Positions 44,138-52,634 of a stretch of DNA of 64,000 bases are shown here, piece by piece. Source of the stretch: Methylococcales bacterium. Lineage in GTDB: Bacteria > Pseudomonadota > Gammaproteobacteria > Methylococcales > Methylomonadaceae. The first letter of the stretch is position 1; each line of letters opens with the position of its first letter. The notes under the pieces are model-generated. The model saw only the letters and a program-made list of their open reading frames with translations, did not search any database and was not told where the DNA came from. The DNA lies in NCBI GenBank assembly GCA_026399015.1, contig JAPLRS010000041.1, positions 1-64,000 on the forward strand, given 5' to 3'. Made by a program: the position numbers and the translations under genes.

Positions 44138-46021
44138 ATGTCTACACCTTCAAAAAACCAATCCAAATCACAAATAGCCACCCTAGCCATGGGCGCAATA
44201 GGTGTCGTATTTGGAGATATTGGCACCAGCCCACTTTACGCACTTAAAGAAGTTTTTTTAAGCGGACTAACTATCGATAAACTGCATGTCTTGGGCGCCT
44301 TATCCTTAGTTTTTTGGACCCTAACGCTTATTGTGACCATCAAATATTCAATCTTTATTATGCGTGCAGATAATAAAGGTGAAGGTGGCATCATGGCCCT
44401 TATAGCCTTAGCGCTACAAGGCTCTAAAGGTGATAATAAAAAAATACATTATATTGTGACGGTTGGCTTAATAGGAGCCGTACTTTTTTATGGCGATAGC
44501 ATTATCACTCCCGCCATTTCTGTAATCAGTGCTGTAGAAGGCTTACAAATAATAGCACCCTCATTAGAGCGCTTTATATTGCCGATTACAATTGCAATAT
44601 TAGGTTGGCTTTTTATGTTACAAGCCAAAGGCTCTGGCAAAATGGGCAGATTATTTGCACCTGTCATGTGCATCTGGTTTGTTTTACTCGCTGTACTTGG
44701 TGTTGTTAACATTATTAAACAGCCGTCTGTTTTACTAGCCATTAACCCTATGTATGGCATCCAATTGCTTGCTGAATCTGGCTGGCATGGCTTCTTAATT
44801 ATGGGGGCCGTTGTATTAACTATTACTGGTGCAGAGGCGCTTTATGCTGACATGGGGCATTTTGGCCTTAAACCCATTCGATACGCTTGGTTCGGTTTAG
44901 TCTTTCCAGCTTTATTACTCAACTATTTTGGTCAAGGTGCTCTTTTAATCACTAACCCAGAGGCCATTTCTAATCCATTTTATTTACTAGCCCCCACATG
45001 GGCTTTATATCCCCTACTGATCATATCAACACTTGCCACAGTAATCGCCTCACAAGCCGTTATTTCGGGTGCATTTTCTATGACTAGACAAGCAATCCAA
45101 CTAGGCTACTGCCCCAGGATGTCGGTATTGCACACCTCAGGTGAAGAAATAGGTCAAGTTTATGTGCCAGCCATTAATTGGTTATTAATGTTCGCAGTGT
45201 TTATTTTGGTGTTAACGTTTAAATCCTCGACCGCACTTGCTTCAGCTTATGGCTTAGCTGTAACCGGCACTATGATTTCCACCACCCTATTAGCGTTTAT
45301 TGTGATTCAAACGATTTGGAAATGGAAAAAGTATAATAGCTATATATTCTTAAGTATTTTTCTGGCTGTCGACTTAATCTTTATTTTTTCAAATAGCTTA
45401 AAGATTCCGACAGGAGGTTGGCTACCTCTCGTGGTTGGCACTGTATTATTTCTTGTGATGACCACTTGGATTAAGGGCAGAGCCTTAGTATCTGAACACA
45501 TGGACGAAAGAAAAGTTTTATTTGAAGACTTAGAAGATAAGGTAAATGTACAAACAGACCGAGTACCAGGTACCGCGATTTATTTAACCCGAAGCTTGCA
45601 CGGTGTACCTCTAGTTTTATTACAAAATCTGTCTCATAACCATGTCATGCATCAACGCATGATCGTGCTCTCTATTGTGACCACTAACGAGCCATTTGTA
45701 GATGAGAGTCATCGTCTTAAAATTCGTACTTTTGGAGAAAACAAAGGCTTTTATCGCGTCAAACTTTATTATGGTTTTAAAGAAAGTGCAGACGTGCGCC
45801 GGGCTTTAGAATTATGTGCGCATAATGGTTTAGAAATAGATACAAAAGACACCTCGTTTTTCATCGGTAGCGAGAAAGTATCTTTCAGAAATAAAAATCC
45901 ATTCCCAAAATGGCGTCGCGCTTTATTTAGCTACCTATTTCATAACTCATCCAGCGCCATCGAATTCTTTAAAATCCCCGCTGATCAAATCATGGAAATT
46001 GGCATCAGGGTAGAGTTATAA
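44138..46021 (+). CDS. kup: Low-affinity potassium transporter Kup
   Basis: MGAIGVVFGDIGTSPLYALKEVF, RADNKGEGGIMALIALAL, GAEALYADMGHFG. Confidence 0.95.
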   Translation: MSTPSKNQSKSQIATLAMGAIGVVFGDIGTSPLYALKEVFLSGLTIDKLHVLGALSLVFWTLTLIVTIKYSIFIMRADNKGEGGIMALIALALQGSKGDNKKIHYIVTVGLIGAVLFYGDSIITPAISVISAVEGLQIIAPSLERFILPITIAILGWLFMLQAKGSGKMGRLFAPVMCIWFVLLAVLGVVNIIKQPSVLLAINPMYGIQLLAESGWHGFLIMGAVVLTITGAEALYADMGHFGLKPIRYAWFGLVFPALLLNYFGQGALLITNPEAISNPFYLLAPTWALYPLLIISTLATVIASQAVISGAFSMTRQAIQLGYCPRMSVLHTSGEEIGQVYVPAINWLLMFAVFILVLTFKSSTALASAYGLAVTGTMISTTLLAFIVIQTIWKWKKYNSYIFLSIFLAVDLIFIFSNSLKIPTGGWLPLVVGTVLFLVMTTWIKGRALVSEHMDERKVLFEDLEDKVNVQTDRVPGTAIYLTRSLHGVPLVLLQNLSHNHVMHQRMIVLSIVTTNEPFVDESHRLKIRTFGENKGFYRVKLYYGFKESADVRRALELCAHNGLEIDTKDTSFFIGSEKVSFRNKNPFPKWRRALFSYLFHNSSSAIEFFKIPADQIMEIGIRVEL

Positions 46022-46041
46022 CGAGTAAACCACGGTCATAG

Positions 46042-46066
46042 GATGCGCCGACAACGGAGGCGCATC
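46042..46066 (+). terminator. 8-bp GC-rich hairpin downstream of kup
   Basis: gatgcgcc / ggcgcatc, 20 nt after the kup stop; T-rich run ttttt follows about 8 nt later. Confidence 0.4.
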
Positions 46067-46139
46067 GATCCAGTTTTTAATAAACTCGGGCGTGCCATCC
46101 GTGAAGCCTGTGCCACGATGACGCAATAACTAATAAGGA

Positions 46140-46469
46140 TTAAACTGTGCGAAGTAAACGTCTTATAAGTAGAGTTTTTAAGTCACGTCGAGCGTCTACA
46201 ATAATATGGATATACAAAATATCTTGCCGTACTTCATAAATGATGCGATTCATTCCGGAGATAATTTGTCGATATTGACTAATATTAAGTCTTTCGAATT
46301 CTTCGGGAATAGCACCCGAATAAGGAAAATCACTCAGCACACGAATTGATTTTTTTAGGTTACCCAAAGTATCCTGCCAAGTTGAAATCGAGAATTGTTT
46401 AATGAGATAGACTCTGAGTTCTTTAATATCTTGTTCATCTGATGCCAGTATGACGATCTTAACGGTCAT
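46140..46469 (-). CDS. RelE/ParE-family toxin
   Basis: ...DTLGNLKKSIRVLSDFPYSGAIPEEFERLNISQYRQIISGMNRIIYEVRQDILYIHIIVDARRDLKTLLIRRL; overlaps an upstream Phd-like gene. Confidence 0.85.
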   Translation of the reverse strand: MTVKIVILASDEQDIKELRVYLIKQFSISTWQDTLGNLKKSIRVLSDFPYSGAIPEEFERLNISQYRQIISGMNRIIYEVRQDILYIHIIVDARRDLKTLLIRRLLRTV

Positions 46470-46738
46470 TCTAGATCGACCTTATCTAACTCCTCAAATA
46501 CATCCTCAATATCACGAAATTTTCCTTGTTCTATTTCATGATTCCCTAGCGCAAGAATCTTGAGTAAAGCCAAAGTTTCCTCTTGCTCTTCATACGTTTT
46601 AATATCCAAAACAACAAGCTTTGCTTCACCATTTTGAGTTATGAGTAAAGGCTCTCTTGATTCGGAAATGTTTTTTACAATTTCAGCCGTATGGCTTTTA
46701 AGATAACTGATAGGTCTGATTTGGGATGAAAACTTCAT
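46466..46738 (-). CDS. Phd/YefM-family antitoxin
   Basis: IRPISYLKSHTAEIVKNISESREPLLITQNGEAKLVVLDIKTYEE. Confidence 0.88.
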   Translation of the reverse strand: MKFSSQIRPISYLKSHTAEIVKNISESREPLLITQNGEAKLVVLDIKTYEEQEETLALLKILALGNHEIEQGKFRDIEDVFEELDKVDLE

Positions 46739-46890
46739 CTTTAAGTTCCAATGTGAGCAACAAGACTTAGTATAGTCTTGTGTCGATTTTAATTGGAAAA
46801 ATAAATCCGGAAAAGAGTCTGAGAGTTCCAGAAAATTTTACGAAATCTCAATCGATTAAGTGTTCTAAACTAGAGCCATCTATCTCATAA

Positions 46891-47145
<255 letters not shown>

Positions 47146-47263
47146 AAAACTTGACCACTACAGCGGTCGAGGTACAGGATTATCTGGACATTAATATCGC
47201 CAATCAGCAATTGACGGTTTATGTAGTCATGTAGGTTGGGCTCGGCTACCTAAACCTTTGACA

Positions 47264-47588
47264 ATGTTTGTGAAAGGTTTAACTCGCCTTTCTTAACCTT
47301 TGAAAATGTCTGTTAAAGGTTTAACTCACCTTCCTAAACCTTTAACAATGCCGGTAAAGGCTTTAACTCAACTTGTTAAGGGTTTCACAATGCCACTGAA
47401 AACCTTAACTCAATTTGTTAAGACTTTCGTAATGCCGGTGAAAGCTTTAACTCGCCTTCCTTAACCTTTAACAATGCCTGTAAAGACTTTAACTCAACTT
47501 GCTAAGGGTTTCGCAATGCCGGTGAAAACATTAACTCACCTTGTTAAGGGTTTCGTAATGTCTGTGAAAGCTTTAACTCACATTTTTG
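47264..47588. repeat. Tandem array of about 8 copies of a 42-bp unit, plus a partial unit from about 47241
   Basis: ATG of successive units at 47264, 47306, 47348, 47390, 47432, 47474, 47516, 47558, each exactly 42 bp apart; consensus approx. ATGCCGGTGAAAGCTTTAACTCACCTTGTTAAGGGTTTCRCA. Confidence 0.95.
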
Positions 47589-50459
47589 CTACTCCATCAC
47601 ATACTGCCAAACTTGCGCCACTTGCGGACTTAACTCGGCTACTTCTTGTGCATCTATTAGCACACTCTCACCTTGTAAAACCTGCTGGTGGCCGGTATCT
47701 CGATAAATACAATAGGCTTTAGTTAATAAATCAGCTTGGGCTTTAGTAAAAAAGCCAACCGCTTCTAGCTTAACTAATAAGCGTACATTATCGGTATAGG
47801 TCGTCAACTCAGGATTAATTGCGGCTTTTGCTAACACTCCAAACTGCACCATAAACTCTATATCAACAATACCCCCAGGGCTGTGCTTTAAGTCAAACTG
47901 ATGTTGTACTTTAGTTGCTAAGGCAGAGCGCATTTTCTCGCGCATATCTCGCACTTCGGTTTTTAAGTTTTCTAAATCTCTGGGCAAACTCAATATGCAA
48001 GCGCGGATGGCTTCATAAGCTGTTTTTAAATTTATATCACCGGCTATAAACCGGCCACGTACTAAGGCTTGATGCTCCCATGTCCACGCTTCATCCTGTA
48101 AATAATGCTCATAAGTATGAATCTGAGTCACCAATAAACCCGAATTACCATTAGGCCGTAAGCGCATATCCACGTCATACAGCACGCCGGATAACAGTTT
48201 AGTATCTAAAATATGCCGAACCTTTAAGCCCAAGCGCCCATAAAATTGCATACAAGAAATGGGCTTTTCTCCTAGTGTTAATGCATTACCATCGGAGCAA
48301 TCATAAATAAACACCAAATCTAAATCTGAGCCATAAGCCAATTCGATACCGCCCAATTTACCAAAGCCCAAGACAGCAAAACCTTTATGTGCTAAATCAC
48401 TGTCAGGTGGCGCCCCATGCTTATCGACTAACATTAACCAAGCACTTTCTATCACCTGGGCCACGATGCTTTCTGCAATATAAGTCAGATAATCACTCAC
48501 CACCATTAGCGGAATCACATCCATAATATCGGCCGCTGCCACTTTTAAAACATGAATATGTTTAAACTGCCGTAAAGCGATCATGATTTGCTCAAGATCT
48601 TGCTTATCGATGGTTTTTATTACATTTGCTATTTGTGAATCTAAATCTACTTTTTTGAGTGGTTCGTACAAGGCTCGAGTATCTAATAACTCATCGAATA
48701 ATATGGGATACATAGCCAAATAATCACAAACCCAAGTACTCGCAGCCGCTAACTTTAATAACTGAGCTAAGGCATCTGAATTTTCAGCTAATAAGGCTAA
48801 ATATACATTTCTACCAGCGACTGCTTCAAACAAGCCTAATAAGCGCTTTAAAGTAAGATCTGGATTAGCCACCTTTTGCAAAGCGCTAATGAGTTGTGGC
48901 ATTAATCTATCTAAAGTTTGTGCACCTTTCGCCGTTAAGCGCCTAATTGTCGGTGCGGTTTTAAACTGCTGAATCGCTAGCAAACTTGCTGCACTATCTT
49001 TAAAACCATAGGCCGTTAGATAGGCTTCTAACTCTCCCGTATCAGTTAATCCCGTCCATATTTGGAGACTTTGCTCCTCTTTTATTGCTTGCTTAGATAC
49101 AGAAAAAACTTGATCAAACACCGCTTGTACGGCGTCACGCATCTTATCTAAATGGGTTTTAAAGGTATCCCAATCTGCATAATCTAAAGAATACGCTAAG
49201 CGCTGTTGCCCCTCAAAACTAACAGGTAAATCATGAGTCTGTTGATCTTGATATTCCTGGATATGATTTTCTACGCGGCGCAAAAAACCATAAGCCACCA
49301 TTAATTGCTCAGCATCTTCCTTAGGTAGCAAGCCTAGCGTGCTTAATTGACTCAACACTTCTAAAATAGGTCTAACTTGCAGACACTTATCGGTACCACC
49401 ACGGATTAACTGAAAAGCTTGGCCTATAAATTCACATTCGCGAATACCACCCGGCCCTAACTTTACATTCTCCATGCGATCTTTACGAAGCAACTCTTGA
49501 GTAATCTGCATCTTTAAGGAGCGCAGTTCTTCAAAAGCGCCATAATCGAGATAACGCCGATACACAAAAGCATTCAACATCGCCATGAGTTGCGCCCCTG
49601 TATTAAAATCCCCCGCCACCTGCCGAGCTTTAATCATCGCGTAGCGTTCCCATTCTCGGGCTTGAGTTTGATAATAGTTTTCCATGCCCTCAAAACTCAT
49701 AATCACAGGGCCACTATCACCAAACGGTCTTAAGCGAATATCTGTCCGAAATACAAAGCCATCCACAGTGATTTCATCTAACACCTTAACCAAGCGTTGA
49801 CACAAGCGGGTAAAAAATTCGCTATAGCTAGTTTCTTTTCTATCCGCTAATACGCCGTTTTCTGGATATGCAAATATCAGATCAATATCAGAAGAATAGT
49901 TAAGCTCATAAGCGCCTAACTTACCCATGCCTAAGACAATAATTTGTTGAGGTGACCCATTTGATAAGACAGGAGTACCTCTTCGCTCGCAAGCTTCTTG
50001 ATATAAAAATGCCAAGGCGAATTGAATACAGGCATCGGCTAACCAAGACAGCTCGGATAAAGTTTCTGATAAAGGCCCCCAACCCGCTAAATCACGCCAA
50101 GCGATTCTAACCATTTGTTGGCGCCGAAAATATCGCAGTTTTTGCATTAACTCGTCTTCAGTTGATACCGATAACTGAGCTAATTTGAGGGCGTAACTAT
50201 TTTGTAGATAGGCCTTAAATAAATCGCCCGTATTGACTAAATCAATCAGTAATTCCGGATATCTGATACAACTATCAGAGACAAATTGACTAGAACCCCA
50301 GACCTTAATGAAGCTAGAACTCAGTTCTGAAGATGAAAATAAATCGATATTTAACTTCTCTACCTGCGCATCCCACTTATCTAACGCTATAAATACCGGT
50401 GCTTTTATGGCCTCAGGGAGTAAATCCAGTTCTGATTTAAAGCGTGCAATAGAAGTCAT
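47589..50459 (-). CDS. glnE: Bifunctional glutamine synthetase adenylyltransferase/deadenylase
   Basis: Two NTase domains: VLGMGKLGAYELNYSSDIDLIFAYP and VLGFGKLGGIELAYGSDLDLVFIYD; 956 aa. Confidence 0.96.
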   Translation of the reverse strand: MTSIARFKSELDLLPEAIKAPVFIALDKWDAQVEKLNIDLFSSSELSSSFIKVWGSSQFVSDSCIRYPELLIDLVNTGDLFKAYLQNSYALKLAQLSVSTEDELMQKLRYFRRQQMVRIAWRDLAGWGPLSETLSELSWLADACIQFALAFLYQEACERRGTPVLSNGSPQQIIVLGMGKLGAYELNYSSDIDLIFAYPENGVLADRKETSYSEFFTRLCQRLVKVLDEITVDGFVFRTDIRLRPFGDSGPVIMSFEGMENYYQTQAREWERYAMIKARQVAGDFNTGAQLMAMLNAFVYRRYLDYGAFEELRSLKMQITQELLRKDRMENVKLGPGGIRECEFIGQAFQLIRGGTDKCLQVRPILEVLSQLSTLGLLPKEDAEQLMVAYGFLRRVENHIQEYQDQQTHDLPVSFEGQQRLAYSLDYADWDTFKTHLDKMRDAVQAVFDQVFSVSKQAIKEEQSLQIWTGLTDTGELEAYLTAYGFKDSAASLLAIQQFKTAPTIRRLTAKGAQTLDRLMPQLISALQKVANPDLTLKRLLGLFEAVAGRNVYLALLAENSDALAQLLKLAAASTWVCDYLAMYPILFDELLDTRALYEPLKKVDLDSQIANVIKTIDKQDLEQIMIALRQFKHIHVLKVAAADIMDVIPLMVVSDYLTYIAESIVAQVIESAWLMLVDKHGAPPDSDLAHKGFAVLGFGKLGGIELAYGSDLDLVFIYDCSDGNALTLGEKPISCMQFYGRLGLKVRHILDTKLLSGVLYDVDMRLRPNGNSGLLVTQIHTYEHYLQDEAWTWEHQALVRGRFIAGDINLKTAYEAIRACILSLPRDLENLKTEVRDMREKMRSALATKVQHQFDLKHSPGGIVDIEFMVQFGVLAKAAINPELTTYTDNVRLLVKLEAVGFFTKAQADLLTKAYCIYRDTGHQQVLQGESVLIDAQEVAELSPQVAQVWQYVME

Positions 50460-50651
50460 ATAAAAAGAATAGGTTTAAGCAAAAAGCCATCATACCCAAT
50501 CTTTCTACATAGAGATATATACAAACACGGACTCAGTAAAACTATAGAGTAATCAGTTCAAACGGACTGATTTAGGAGGACTCAACTTAAACCACCCATA
50601 CCAAAACATAGATTGTGAAAATTGAAGCATTTAATTCATCACGTTTTCGTC

Positions 50652-50954
50652 TTATTCAATCTGCGTGTATTTTAAAGATTCATGCACCCGCTCTTTTAAT
50701 TCTTTTCCGGGCTTAAAATGTAATAAAGATTTGGGTGTTATGCTAACAATCTCTCCCGTCTTTGGATTTCTGCCTTGCCTAGCGGCATAATGATGCACAG
50801 AAAAAACCCCAAATCCACGGATTTCAACCCGCTCATTAGTAATTGCCGCCTGGCATAATCTTTCTACAATTAAATCGACAGCCAAAACTACATCTTTATG
50901 AAATAAATGTGCTTGTTTTTCTGCGATAGTGTTAATTAAATCTGATTTATTCAT
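50652..50954 (-). CDS. HU/IHF-family DNA-binding protein (IHF-beta-like)
   Basis: MNKSDLINTIAEKQAHLFHKDVVLAVDLIVERLCQAAITNERVEIRGFGVFSVHHYAARQGRNPKTGEIVSITPKSLLHFKPGKELKERV. Confidence 0.9.
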   Translation of the reverse strand: MNKSDLINTIAEKQAHLFHKDVVLAVDLIVERLCQAAITNERVEIRGFGVFSVHHYAARQGRNPKTGEIVSITPKSLLHFKPGKELKERVHESLKYTQIE

Positions 50955-51005
50955 ATATTCCTATTACAACAAACTGAACTTGCGTTAATAATTCTAAAAT
51001 AAGGC

Positions 51006-51067
51006 ATATGACTCACTTTAGTGCGTGATATGACACACTTTAATGCGTTAAATGACGCACTAATGTA
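51006..51067. repeat. 22-bp tandem repeats (2 full + 1 degenerate) upstream of the IHF-like gene
   Basis: atatgactcactttagtgcgtg / atatgacacactttaatgcgtt / aaatgacgcactaatgta; ttagtgcgt (51018-51026) and acgcactaa (51055-51063) also form a perfect inverted pair. Confidence 0.8.
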
Positions 51068-51180
51068 CTAGGCTTCTATTAAAAAACCGCGTAAAACCTG
51101 AGTTTAACGATATTTAATAAGATTTAAGATTAATTATAGCAATAAAAATGCCAAAAAATATTATCAACGCATTGTTTTTA

Positions 51181-51210
51181 AATGCTTTCAGGAAGCATCC
51201 TTAAAGCATT
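51181..51210. promoter_or_regulatory. 30-nt hairpin upstream of the HupE-like/TonB receptor operon
   Basis: aatgcttt-c-agga-agca-tcct-t-aaagcatt: 8-bp + 4-bp stem, one mismatch, 4-nt loop. Confidence 0.5.
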
Positions 51211-51347
51211 GGCTTATCTTAAAGTCAGCCATCAGTATTCCATAGACTCATACTAAAGAGAAATATCTAATACGACATAAATACTTGCCTAATCTAATAA
51301 AATAGCCGAAAATTCGCGCTCAAATTTAAATCGTCAGATTCTATTTA

Positions 51348-52634
51348 ATGTCAATTAAGCCAACCACTGCTCTAACTCGCCTCAGTAAGCCACGCATAGC
51401 GTTAGGTTTGGGCTTGTTGCTGACTGTTGTTTTGGCCATTTTCACACAATTTACGACAATGGACCTGATCGGTTGGTCTAGCGGTTTTACGCATCCTTTA
51501 CATGGTTCTGATCATTTATTAGCTATGCTAGCTGTCGGTATCTGGGCAGCACAACTGCGCGGTTCAGCTATCTGGTTATTACCACTTACTTTTGTTGGCG
51601 TAATGAGTTTAGGTGGTCTGGTTGGCGCAACAGGCATTTTATTACCCGGCGCAGAAGCCATTATCTTTTGTTCTTGTATAGCGTTTATCGGCCTTATTTT
51701 TAAACGCATACGCTTTAGTCACCCAATCAATGTAGGTATAGTAGCGTTTTTTGCTTTCTTTCATGGCTTTGCACATGGCCAAGAGATATCAACTTCTGCC
51801 AGCTTAATCTCTTATACCCTAGGTTTTATGGTAGCAACGCTATTATTGCATGGTACTGGTATTATTATTGTGCGATTATTAATTGCTGTTTTTGCATTAT
51901 TTTTGAGTCATGCTGTTTATCCAGAACCACTACAAAATAATGATGCTGTCCTCAGTATAAAAACCTCAGCCACAGTATCTACTATTTATACTCTTGAAAA
52001 CAGTACCCATTTAAACGCAAATCCTGATTCAGCATCCGTACAAGATATAACGCAAGCGGTTAATCCACCACCTATAATAGCCACGGATCATCCGAGTAAT
52101 TTGAATAAAGCATTTAACACGGTGCTATTCATCACAGAAAGCGCCTTATTTAAATTTAGTGCATTTAATTATCAAACAGGTATCGATTTTTTAACCAACG
52201 GCGTAGGTTTAACTTCGCCCCCGTTATGGCTGACTTTGTCTAAACTTTGTTATTTTGACTCCCCAGTTATTAACTACTTCAGCCTTTCCTTTCTTAGCGA
52301 TAGACTTCTCTCATCTCTCTATCACTACACCCGCTTACAAAATCTTTACTTACTCGCAACTAGCTTTTTAACAAACGGCGTTGGTGCAACCTCACCCCCA
52401 ACTTCTGATCTAGTTGTTATCGTTGTATTCCTCTGCTGCATTGTTACCGCATTTTATTTTTCTTCTGTTTTAAAAAACCTCAGATTGCCGCTTGCAATCA
52501 AACAACTCGTTTTCAGTAATTCTCAACTTCAGCCGTGCTTCTTGCTAACAGACGGGCAACTCGCCTATCACACGACCGAATTGGCCATCAAAAATAATAA
52601 TAAATATTGGACCTTTAAAGGATTGTCATCATGA
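51348..52634 (+). CDS. HupE/UreJ-like membrane protein with about 230-aa unassigned C-terminal extension
   Basis: GFTHPLHGSDHLLAMLAVGIWAAQL and FFAFFHGFAHGQEI are HupE/UreJ signatures; C-terminal part contains FLTNGVGLTSPP and FLTNGVGATSPP. Confidence 0.75.
   Translation: MSIKPTTALTRLSKPRIALGLGLLLTVVLAIFTQFTTMDLIGWSSGFTHPLHGSDHLLAMLAVGIWAAQLRGSAIWLLPLTFVGVMSLGGLVGATGILLPGAEAIIFCSCIAFIGLIFKRIRFSHPINVGIVAFFAFFHGFAHGQEISTSASLISYTLGFMVATLLLHGTGIIIVRLLIAVFALFLSHAVYPEPLQNNDAVLSIKTSATVSTIYTLENSTHLNANPDSASVQDITQAVNPPPIIATDHPSNLNKAFNTVLFITESALFKFSAFNYQTGIDFLTNGVGLTSPPLWLTLSKLCYFDSPVINYFSLSFLSDRLLSSLYHYTRLQNLYLLATSFLTNGVGATSPPTSDLVVIVVFLCCIVTAFYFSSVLKNLRLPLAIKQLVFSNSQLQPCFLLTDGQLAYHTTELAIKNNNKYWTFKGLSS

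Noticed and set aside
47264-47588. Possible CRISPR array
   Set aside because: Units are directly contiguous with no unique spacers, repeat units vary, and no cas genes are in the window.
47474-47722. 82-aa plus-strand ORF in the track
   Set aside because: It begins inside the 42-bp repeat array and runs antisense into glnE; treated as repeat-derived, not an independent gene.
51068-51347. Cobalamin or other known riboswitch upstream of the HupE/TBDR operon
   Set aside because: No recognisable B12-box-like or other riboswitch core sequence seen; only a simple hairpin.
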